Positions 1 through 36,700 of a stretch of 64,000 bases of DNA are shown here, one piece after another. The stretch's first letter is position 1. Each line of letters begins with the position of its first letter. Position numbers and translations under genes: made by a program. The notes under the pieces were generated by a model, which did no database searches, was not told the origin of the DNA, and was given only the letters and a program-made list of their open reading frames with translations. The DNA is from Chondrilla cf. caribensis (lineage: Eukaryota > Porifera > Demospongiae > Chondrillida > Chondrillidae), in contig OZ026570.1 of the NCBI GenBank assembly GCA_964020155.1, positions 2,595,279-2,659,278 on the forward strand, given 5' to 3'.

Positions 1-212
1 GTGAACAAGACAGTTTACAAAATTATACTTCATCACAAATTCCCCAGCCTATTATATTAGGGAGTACAGAAACATATTATGTGTATGGCACATATTATTA
101 TATTATTATTGTCACAGTGTCCATGCATGGTTATGATACACTATCGATGGCCACAATAAACAAAGCTTACTTACTGTGGTCAGTGAAAAACAGCCTTTTT
201 CTGTCCCTTTCT
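1..212. other. Left-edge sequence without a gene
   Basis: AT-rich sequence left of the relict anchor exon. I see no open frame with family similarity, no repeat array and no RNA gene. It is probably the continuation of the decayed 3' fragment or of the intergenic spacer. Confidence 0.4.
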
Positions 213-577
213 TCACTTCCAGAACAGCACACCAGCCATCACTGCTGCTGCTATGGCAACCACCAACATCAGAGCCACGAAACAGAACCATACGACTACT
301 GCTGTTCTAGATCCATTGGAATTATCTCAACAGGTACATTTATTCAAGTCCAGTTCAAACTTGATTTTATCAGCATTGAATTTTCTCACTCCCAAACCAC
401 TCGAAACACACGTGTACACACATACATAAATGCACACACAGACACACACACATACATAAAAACATACACACACACATAATGTATATTATAATATTATAAT
501 TATTTATATAGCAGGTTCCTCCATCCAGAGGGTCAACAGCATAATTTGCAATTGATTCCAATTGTCATTAATTCTGA
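213..577 (-). pseudogene. Relict 3' end of an M8 gene (type-B anchor exon plus exon-16 fragment)
   Basis: Two pieces lie downstream of gene 1. At 509-577 is a degraded copy of exon 16 (the segment coding DGG-CY, frameshifted inside). At 213-325 is an open exon homologous to the gene 3 anchor: after a TTGAG acceptor, in phase 1, it codes SRTAVVVWFCFVALM... and a helix, then stops after FWK, before the GRRGPK tail of gene 3. Exons 17-19 are missing between them. Most likely these are the remains of a deleted array member. The alternative is an alternative last exon of gene 1, since its phase would fit exon 19. Confidence 0.6.
398..478. repeat. Imperfect (CA)n tract
   Basis: Interrupted CA-rich stretch with ACATA units inside the relict gene fragment, at the position where functional copies have a (CA)n tract after exon 16. 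Confidence 0.8.
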
Positions 578-1067
578 AAGTCCATGATCCTTGCTGATCG
601 ACCATATGCACGTGATTTCAATAATATGAAATCGAAGCCAGAATACGTAGAGGCTGTGTGATGTATATAATCATATATATACAGTATATATTATATATAT
701 TATATTATATAGGCTAATAGATATTTATATGTGATTCATAATTCCCACCATATGTACATCACATACATAGATTGTTGTGTGTTTATAAATCAATTACCCA
801 TACACTGAGATTTTGATTCTACATACACCCACATGCAAATTTCAAATTTTCATTCACTGGTCTTATATTGGATAATATAATTTTTAATTATATCACGTCA
901 TGCATTATTTCATGGATCCACAATCGATCATTGCAACAACAACAACCACAATAGTGATAGTAACAAAAGCAACATCACTCAGTCCTATGTAATAATAATC
1001 ATTAGCTACAATTGACCCAGTCCTTATGCTAAGTATTCACATTATAAAACCTGTACATTACAAACAG

Positions 1068-13927
<12,860 letters not shown>

Positions 13928-13980
13928 CTCCGACAAGGATACAACGGAAAATCCAGCTACCTATTCCTCGTGTGAATTCC

Positions 13981-13987
13981 CTTTATA
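13981..13987 (-). promoter_or_regulatory. TATA-like box, gene 1
   Basis: On the minus strand it reads TATAAAG, 54 nt upstream of the gene 1 ATG, leaving a 5' UTR of roughly 25 nt. The element is at the same place in genes 3 and 4. Confidence 0.55.
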
Positions 13988-14339
13988 TGAGTATGGTAGG
14001 CGTATCATTAGTACGTGTGCATTGAGAACATGCCTCAAAGGTAAACACGTCATACATCCGTAGGAAGTTTCATCATATCCGGTGGCCGGATAATCCATAC
14101 CTCCTGTCGTTGCCAGCTTGTACATAATTACTCATAGCATTTGAATATGAATGAAGCTAAGCCGTAATAACTATGTTATACCAGTATTCAAATTGAGGAA
14201 CTGAATCTCTGATTTCATTGGATGAATATCCATGATGAAATAGGTCATGACATTTGGTAGAGGTCAACATGTAGAGATACACTGTCCCATAGTGAATACA
14301 CGTGTAACAGAGTGTATGTGCCTATCATAACCACACAAC

Positions 14340-15070
14340 CACTACCTACATGTACAGGTATGCTATAGAGTGATAAGATAACTCATTTCAGGTGAAGTGC
14401 ATGTCTGGTATATAAGGTGTGGCTTTTGGTTGTGTGAGTCTTGCATAGCCAGACTCTGAACAATAACCTCTTTCACTCTCTAGATCTATGTTAGAACCCA
14501 TGCCTAGTGATGTACACTATGTGTGAGGGATGATGGAGGTATAATGGGTCTTGGAGGAATGATTGGGGAGGAAATGAAGGAAGATTCACAGAATCTGATG
14601 TTGCATAAAATGTGAATAATTGACTCTGAAAATCAATGTACGTAGAACTCTATACCCTATAGATTCAAGGGAGGGTACTGTCCACTGCTATGAGCTAAAG
14701 GAAGTTAACACCAAGGTTCATGACCTTCACAGTAAGTATGTGACCTTAGTATGAAAGACCTTACATCATAAATTCAGTTCTGATAGGTATAAGGAACCCA
14801 TGCATATGACTGTTACTCCAGCCCTCATATCACCATAACTATAGAGTGAGTGTTATGTGCTGTAATCAGTGTTTTATTTATACAGGTTACTGCCAGTCTG
14901 CCATGCAACCATGCACGTCACCATGTGTTATGACATAATTGAGGGAGAGGTGTGTGATGGACACACACATTTGGCGTCCCTTGTCTGACCGCAGTCTACC
15001 GCAGAATGTCATTATCGGGCACGTGTTTACCTACAGAGGTCATCACGTGTGCAGTAAAATTTTAATGTGA
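14340..15070. repeat. Conserved upstream module of gene 1
   Basis: A block repeated upstream of every gene in the array. It contains AAGGTTCATGACCTT (14713-14727) and a further GTGACCTTAG, a pyrimidine-rich TTTTATTTATACAG run near 14885, a conserved core (YDIIEGEVCDGH in one plus-strand frame), and CACGTG/CACGTGT E-box-like words. It could be enhancer/promoter DNA, or the exon of a plus-strand transcript; I cannot decide. Confidence 0.6.
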
Positions 15071-15404
15071 CAGTGTCATGCACTGTGTGTGGGTGTAGGT
15101 GGGCGTGGGTGTCACTTCCTATGACGGTGTATGTTATGCCTATCACATCCATCCTATAATATAGCAACCTTAATAAGCTTTTGTATAAGGACAATGTAAT
15201 GTGCAATGTGCAACTGTATTGAATGGGATGCAACCAACCGTGGAAAGAGTTGTATCCACCTAATTTATGCAAAGATACTATACATGACCTCTGCTATGTA
15301 TAATACGTATACCAACTAACAAAGTTGAGTTCATGCAGTGTTCATGTGTGTGTGTGTGTGTGTGTGAGTGCAAAGGGTATTCACTGTATATTATAGTTGA
15401 ATTA

Positions 15405-15669
15405 ATATAAACACCTTCCATTTTGTAATGCACATTTCCATTATAAAAGGAGTCAGGCTTGGATCCACAAATTTGCAAACCCACAAAGATCAAAGGGAGA
15501 TCAAAGAATGTTTACACATTCAAAACACAAAACAAATAACAATAATCAATTTGTTCAATAAACTTGCAGCTGTTGCAGCTGATGCCTCTATGGGTTTACA
15601 AATTTGTGGACCCAAGCCTGATTCCTTTTATAGTGGAAAAATGCATTACAAAATGGAAGGTGTTTATAT
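15405..15669. mobile_element. Foldback MITE between genes 1 and 2
   Basis: 265 bp with terminal inverted repeats of about 75-80 bp beginning ATATAAACACC, flanked by TA on both sides. The matching spacer after gene 2 (near 31230) lacks it and gives the empty site. No ORF. Confidence 0.85.
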
Positions 15670-16567
15670 TATGTAGAATGAGTATTAACCACATACATAC
15701 GTACATTCATTAAAGTGTAACTATGATGCTGTAAGTAGAACATTCTAAATATTACAGCAAATACATACATACAAGGATTTAGGCATAGATGTTGGTTCTT
15801 TCAAAATTACAATAGACCTAAAAATTATACTACCTCAATGATAAAATATATACTACCTACAAAAGCCTATTATTATGGTTATTAATCAAGCTTTTCCTCT
15901 AGTTTATAGTTTTGCAAACATTAGAGCCTGGACTGGAGAATAAAGAAGAAAAGATGCAAAGAATGACATGACTAAGTTTTTGGCTCACAAATTTTGTTAG
16001 ATATCCAACTTTAAGAGTGATTGCTTCAATCCTTTAAAATTATCATGATTCAATGTCTGCTACATTATATATTTGCAAAGCTTAGACCATTCCAGAAAGC
16101 ATTCCAGAGAGAAAGGAGAGGAGTGGTTTGGCTAGAGTATGACCATGGCAATACTTAAATAGACTGAACTAGTCAAATAATGCAATTCCATTAGAACCAT
16201 ACACCCTAACAGAAAGGTTTACTGTGATACTATAAAAATTTGTTCCTTGCATCCTGGTTTGGTGTGAGATCAAAGAATCGAAACTAGTACTTTGAGTTTA
16301 AAAAACTCGTGGGGCTGCCATACCCAGCCTTGAATTACTTTGGAGTCTCTGTCAGGGTTATACCTCAGTAATTATCACCTGGCACAGTATGCAGAAGTAC
16401 GGGTCACTCTTTTAAGGGTTAGATACATGTCGACTATGTATATACAGCCCAAATACGGTTATGCCCGTATTATATATAGTACATTCAGTTTTTACCGAAA
16501 GTACATACTGTACATTGGATATTTGTCTATGGCAGTATCACTCACGTAGATGGCTCAGGACTATAGC
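15670..16567. other. Spacer between genes 1 and 2
   Basis: AT-rich spacer, duplicated with good identity at about 31240-32100 between genes 2 and 3. I see no gene in it; the short open frames are not conserved between the two copies. Confidence 0.5.
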
Positions 16568-16916
16568 CTATTTCGGTCCCCTTCTCCCCATCCAGAACAG
16601 CACACCAGCTATCACTGCTGCTATGGCAACCACCAATTACAACATTATGGCCACCAGACAGAACACAAATGCCAATGTTCTAACTCCATTGGAGTTACCT
16701 ACAACAGGTACATTTATTAATCAAGTCCAAACTTGATTTTATCTACATTGAAATTTCTCACTCCCAAACCATGTGCACTCAAAGCATATGCATACACATA
16801 CAGAAATGCACACACAGTGGTACACATACATAAACACCCACACATACAGCAGGTTCCTCCATCCAGAGGGCCAACAGCACAGTTTGAATCCATGCAATTA
16901 CCATTATTAATTCTGA
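16568..16916 (-). pseudogene. Relict 3' end of an M8 gene (broken type-B anchor plus exon-16 fragment)
   Basis: Counterpart of the relict at 213-577. The exon-16 fragment is at 16848-16916. The anchor exon at 16568-16698 keeps its TTGTAG acceptor and the final MGRRGPK codons, but an in-frame TAA interrupts the helix after about 19 codons. The premature stop shows this copy cannot supply a working anchor. Confidence 0.75.
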
Positions 16917-17366
16917 TATATATATATATATATATAGTCCATGATCCTTGCCAACCATATTATAATATGCATGTGACGTCATGATATGAAATGGAAGCGA
17001 GAATAGGGGTTGCGTGATATAAGCTATGATTCATATACTTTCCCACCACAATATGTACATTATGCACATAGATTATTGTGTATTATTATATTAATCACCA
17101 ACTGATCGATCGAGATTTCAATTTTATACACCTGTGTAATTTTCAAATTTTCATTCACTGGTCTTTTTAATTATTGGGTAATAATATTTTAATGTTATCA
17201 CATCATGCATTATTTCATGAATTCACAATCGATCATTGCAACAACCATAGTAGTGATAGTAACAAAAGCAACATCACTCAGTCCTATGTAATAATAATCA
17301 TTAGCTACAATTGACCCAGTCCTTATGTTAAGTATTCACATTATAAAACCTGTACATTACAAACAG

Positions 17367-29775
<12,409 letters not shown>

Positions 29776-30099
29776 CTCCGAAAAGGATACAACGGAAAAT
29801 CTAACTGCCTATTTCTCGTGATCAATGGATTTAAAATATTTATTATGGTTGGCGTATTATCAGTAAGTATACATACCATTACATTTATTTTCGAACATAC
29901 GTGTGATTTCATGTATAATAATCTCAAATGTGAACACATATACTGTAAAAAGTTTCATCATATCCGGTGGCGGGGAAATCCCCATACTTCCTGTCGTCGC
30001 TAGCTTGTCCATGTAATTATGATTCTTTTGCAAACATTTCAGTAGAGTCTTATACTTCGAAACAGGTAGAGATCCACTCCCCCATAGTGAATAAATGTC

Positions 30100-30920
30100 T
30101 AACAGAGTGCACGTACCTATCATAACCACACAAGCCCTACCTACCTGTACATGTATGCTATAGAGTGATAAGGTTAAGATAACTCATTTCAGGTGAAGTG
30201 CATGTCTAGTATATAAGGTATGGCTTTGGTTGTGTGAGTCTTGCATAGCCAGTCTACCTCTTTCACTCTCTAGATCTATGATAGAACCCATGCCCATTAA
30301 TGTACATGCACTATGTGTGAGGGACGATGGAGGTATCATGGGTCCTGGAGGAATGATTGGGGAGTAAATGATGGAAGATTCACAGAATCTGATGTTGCAT
30401 AAAATGTGAATAATTGACTCTGAAAATCAATGTACGTAGAACTCTTAGACTATACCCTATAGATTCAAGGGAAGGGTACTGTCCACTGCTATGAGCTAAA
30501 GGAAGTTAACACCAAGGTTCATGACCTTCACAGTAAGTATGTGACCTTAGTATGAAAGACCTTACATCATGAATTCAGTTCTGATAGGTATAAGGAGTCC
30601 ACACATATGACTGTTACTCCAGTCCTCATATCACCATAACTATAGAGTGAGTGCTATGTGCTGTAATCAGTGTGTTTTATTTATACAGGTTACTGCCAGT
30701 CTACCATGCAAACGTGTATGTCATGAAGTGTTATGACATAATTGAGGGAGAGGTGTGTGATGGACACACATTTGGCGTCCCTTGTCTGACCGCAGTCTAC
30801 CGCAGAATGTCATTATCGGGCACGTGTTTACCTACAGAGGTCAGCACGTGTGCAGTAAAAGTTTAATGTGACAGTGTCATGTACTGTGTGTGGGTGTAGG
30901 TGGGCGTGGGTGTCACTTCC
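30100..30920. repeat. Conserved upstream module of gene 2
   Basis: Copy of the block at 14340-15070, including the paired half-site AAGGTTCATGACCTT at 30514-30528. The plus-strand frame containing YDIIEGEVCDGH is longest here (to about 30866), but its flanks differ in frame between copies, which argues against a conserved protein. Confidence 0.6.
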
Positions 30921-32107
30921 TATGACGGTGTATGTGTTCATCATCCACATTCACATCCATCCTATAATATAGCAACCTTAAGCTTTTGTATAAGGACAAT
31001 GTTATGTGCAATGTGCAACTGTACTGAATATGATCAATCATGCATGGGATGCAACCAACCATAACTCGATTGGTAATAAAGTGGAATCTATGGAATATTA
31101 TTAATGGAAAGAGATCGTATCCACCATTGGTTACAATTCAACCTAACCCATGCAAAGCCAGATACTGTACATGCCCTATGCTGTGTGTGTGTGTGTGTGA
31201 AAGTGCAATTCACTGTACATTATAGTTGAATTGATATAGAAAGAGTATTAACCACAAATATTATGTACGCACGTACACTATTAGCATGTACTATGATGAT
31301 GCAGTAGAACATACTAAATATTACAGCAAATACGTACAAGGATTAGGCATAGATGTTGGTTCTTTCAAAAGTACAATAGTCATAAAACTAGAAATTACTA
31401 CCTCAACGATAGAATACTACCTACAAAAGTCTATAATGTAATAAGTTTTTTCCTTTAGTTTAGTTTTGCACATCTCAGGGACTGGAGAATAAAGAAGAAA
31501 AGAAGCAAAGAATGACATGACTCCAAGTTTTTGGTTCATAAATATTGCTAGATATCCAACTTTAAGAGTGATTGCCTCAATCCTTTACAATTATCAAGAT
31601 TCGATATCTGCTACTTATATCTTTGCAAGGCTTAGACCATTCCAGAAAGCATTCAAGAGAGAAAGGAGAGGGGTGATTTGGCTAGAGTATGACCATGACA
31701 ATAATAAATTGACTGAACTAGTCAAATAATGCAATTCCATTAGAACCATACACAATAACAGCAAGGTTTACTGTACTACATAAATATCTGTTCCTTGCAT
31801 CCTGGTTTGGTGTGAGATCAAAGAAACTAGTACTTCGAGTTTAAACAAACGCGTGGGGCTGCCGTACCCAGCCTTGAATTACTTTTGAGTCTCTGTCAGG
31901 GTTATACCCAGTAATTATCACCTGGACAGTATGCAGAAGTACGGGTCACTCTTTTATGGGTTAGTTACATGTCGGCTATGTATATACAGCCCAAATACAG
32001 GTATGGTTATACCCATAGTACATTCAGGTTTTACTGAAAGTACATATATACGTACGTTGGATATTTGACTATGGCAGTAACACTCACGTGGATGGCTCAG
32101 GACCAGC

Positions 32108-32871
32108 CTATTTCGGTCCCCTTCTCCCCATCCAGAACAGCACACCAGCTATCACTGCTGCTGCTATTGCAACGACCAACATTACAGCCACCAGACAGAA
32201 CAACACAATTGCTGCTGTTCTAGCTCCATCGGAGGAATTACCTACAGCAAGTAATGTATATGATCCGTTAAGATATGTATTCACAGGTGAACACATTGGT
32301 TTATCCATCCTCCACAGTGAGTGGATTCTGGAATAACTTCGTGACAGTTGTATGTATGCCTCTTTTCAAGCATCCTTATAGACACAATTGTGAGAATCTT
32401 GATACAAATATGAACAGATAGGAAAGGGAGGGAGTCATTATTAGAAATGGCCACTAACCACAAGGAAAAGTATGAAATAAGTCCATGAGAACAGTAAAAT
32501 GGGTGATTTTATCCAGCCCAGGTCACACCCCAGTATCTTGTTTGTAATCGCTGAATGTTTGGGGGTGTTCTACATGTGTATAATATTCATGCAATTGTAA
32601 TTATTCAATAATTCAATTAATGTAATAGAAATAAACAAATAAACAATAATCTCATTGGGTAAATGACATATAAAATCATTCAATTCAGTACTCAACACTG
32701 ACATCCATCTTAACATATGCACTACCCGAACAGTACTCGCACCACACGTACCTACTGGAGCAGATGAACTAGGAGTCGGAGAAGTACAGGCTTTCAAATT
32801 GTCCTATGTAGAGTTGAGAAATGGCAGTCAATTGGCATTACATTAACAAGTTGCAAACTCTCCCCAACAAC

Positions 32872-32940
<69 letters not shown>

Positions 32941-32972
32941 ACACACACACATGTACACACATGTACACACGT

Positions 32973-33044
<72 letters not shown>

Positions 33045-33143
33045 ACACACACACACATGTACATACACGTACACACATAAACACACACACACACACACAC
33101 ACACACGTACACACACACACACACACACACACACGTGCACACA

Positions 33144-33192
<49 letters not shown>

Positions 33193-33696
33193 ACCCAACA
33201 CAAATCCTCACATGGTGGACATACAATGGTGATAACATTTGCTATATTGGGAAGATCCACTTGAGGAATGTATATCTAATTCCAAAAGATTCAACAGTCA
33301 GCAATCTGTATGTGTGTGCTGCAGTACTATAAATATTACTAATCCAAATGAATTCACAAAATTATTGGCCAACCTCCTTTCCACTGGTACAGGTGTAGTT
33401 AGTTCCCATAACAGACACAATAGGACCTTGTACTTCATCACAGTAAACCTGGAATACAGTAAAAATGTATACATATTCTACTCCAAGGCATAGCGTATGT
33501 ACTTGCTGCACACAATTTAATATCTTGGCCATTCACATACTGTACGATGATTAATGCACTTTTACAATCTAGGAGAGTGGAATCTCGAACCTAACTGCTA
33601 TGAAGGTGGTGAATCTATCTATCTATCTGATTTTATACACTTACGTACTGCAACATAGCAGTACATGAGTGTACACGTGTATGTAGAATGAATCCT

Positions 33697-33793
<97 letters not shown>

Positions 33794-36700
33794 ATGCATG
33801 CACGCACCTCATAGCAGGCTCCTCCATATATAGCACCAACTGTACGATTTTGATGAATCCAACTACCATCAATTCTGAAGTCCACACATCTGGAATTTGG
33901 TCCATGAGTCTCAGCAAATGCATTAACAGCTGTTAAGGAATACCATAAACAATAATCGTTGAATTCCATCAGGTAGCACAATCCTCCACATAAATAAACC
34001 AGAACCAATACATCAGTGAAGGAACTTCACTCACTCAGACTTGCATCCCTTGGTCTCTTGCAGCTGATAAAACCCTAACAAGTGAAGATTGACAAAAGTA
34101 CGGGGTTATGGGTAGGGTAGGGGTTGGGTAGGGGTAGGGTAGGGGTAGGGGTTGGGTAGGGGTAGGGTAGGGGTAGGGGTTGGGTAGGAGTAGGGGTTGG
34201 GTAGGAGTAGGGGTTGGGTAGGAGTAGGGGTTGGGTAGGAGTAGGGATTAGGGTTACTTATTATAATTGATTAATAACTGGTCCAGGCACTGCACTTGAT
34301 CCTACATGCGAAGTACAGTCATAACATCCCTACTGTTAAAAAGGCTACTGAATAGTGATGTGTGTTTGAAATGATACTGAGTAGATTATATTGCGGGAAA
34401 AATGGCCGATTTCAAAACGGCTAGAATTAGAAAATGGGCTACAATTTGATCGCAACGGCTTTGCCAAGCGTAATATTGTCAGCGAAGGTTCAACCCTTTA
34501 TAGCTTTCCAATCATCGATACCCAGTTCCTACGTCAGATTTATAGGTGACTCAGTTGTAATATCTTGTGGTTGTGGTACATTATAACAGAAACTGGTACA
34601 CTATAAACAGAAGGTTTTCTATGGTCCGGAACATGATTCGTTATAAAGCGAAAATCTTTGTAAGCGAGTTTGTTATAAGTGGAGCCAACTGCATAAACAA
34701 TACAGTGTAAAGGTCAAAGTTTAATTAATACACCACACACGAGGGTTCAATGTTGGGTATACATATTTGTGTGAAAATTATAAAAACACACTGACAATAA
34801 GAGGTGCCACCTACAGGAAACCTCAACAACTGAGCGTGTCACTGTGACAGAACCCTTGTCATTGACATTTTTGTAACCTGAAGCTGAATCTATGATTTGT
34901 GTGAAACTGTAAACTTACCGTCTGTAATTTTTCAATTTCCTGTGAGTATCAAGTGTATTATGAGAAGTAGAAAAAATCTTCCCGGCCAAGTGGAATATTT
35001 TGGAAAGTTCTGAATATCCCCAGGTATTGTTAAACAGGCCATGTCAGGCTGCAAACCTTTAGGTTACATGTTGAGGTAAACTGGTCAACACCTTTGGGTT
35101 GCCTTATGCTTCACTATGTTATAGCCAACTATTTCCCAGGTGACCATCCAATAAAGACAGTTGCTAATATGAGTACATAGTGTACTGAGTGTAAATTGAA
35201 ATCTTATGACATTGACTATTGTTGGCTGAAATGATTACACAAAGGATGGTTATTTGATTGATGGCGATGAACTTACTTCCACACGAGGACAGTAATCAGC
35301 AATTTGATCACTTCCACCCAAGTCTGCCTCCATGAAATACTATATGGAGAAAAATGGCAAAAATGAAAGGGAGGAAGTGTGGTGGATTGGTGAAAAATGT
35401 CATTCATAGTGGAAACTCTGCAAAGTCATTGATTTGAAGGTGAATCAACGTGGTCATTATAAGAGCTAAAGTTGGTGGTGTAATTTCTCATTTGAGATAA
35501 TTCCTTCTTGTCAGAGACTGGTGAATAACTACTGAAATTTACACAGGTAAAGGTGAATACCTAAATATTATGGCCAGTAATGTACGTCCCATTATCTGTA
35601 TCTATAATTATACTGAACCATACAAATTGAAAATTTGACTTATGAAAGAGAGGAATACACTAGAAACTCAATCATGTCACACACAACCACAGAGTTTTGG
35701 GTAATCTCCTACATACCTGGAAGTTTGGATCAAAAGGAGTAGTTTGGTTGAAGAAAGTACAAGCCCCTACAGACCCTCTGTCATAGTAACAGGAGGAGTT
35801 ACCGCCAAATTCCCTGAAAAAGCTAGATCTTCCGAGAATAGAAGCAAGACTGACAAATGGAAGCTGGGTGATATCATCACAAAAGAGAGGACGCAATGTG
35901 TAATCTCTACAGGGGAAAAAAAAATAAATGCAATGACACAATGCATATTTCCATCAAGGAATGTCCCAGCATTACACCATGCCCGTGTCAAATAGAATAT
36001 GCATAATATGAAGAAAATTAGTCTTAAGGACAGGAATACAGATTGGTTTCAACTTCTACCACACTCACTGGAGAGAGTGTGCCCCAAAATCCACTCAACC
36101 AGTGGTACATACTAGCAGGTACTGTTAATGGAATTAAGTAACGATATCACTGTATTATAGTTGTTGACAGTTGCATCGTAGGAGGTGAACAGGGGCCATT
36201 TACCATTGCAGATTATCGTAATATGTCAATAAAATTATCATGAACACAGGGATCATGGTACATTCCAACAAACAAAATTACAAAAAGGCTAAATTGTCAG
36301 ATTTTCAGTCAAAAAGAAAGTCTTGCCTTGATAATTGTGGTCCTTCATAATAATATGTGCTCTGTTGACATTGTGTGAGAATGCAAAAATATTGTGGTCT
36401 ATGGCTAATAGATAACATGCTTATATATACATAGATGCTTATTTGACATTAACCTGCTTGAGCAGACAATATCATGGATATGGTCTCTTTGATGTACACC
36501 CATACTATGATATTAATGTAATCCATTATACCAAAATTAGAACACCTTTCCTCCTATTTTCCCATGAGTGTGCAGATGCCAAGAGAATAAAATTAATAAC
36601 GAGCATAGAATGTTCATGAATAAAAGTTAACATAGCAAACACTCGTGGTACATCGACTTACTCTGCCAGACACCCTCCAACCACATAATCGCATCCCTGG

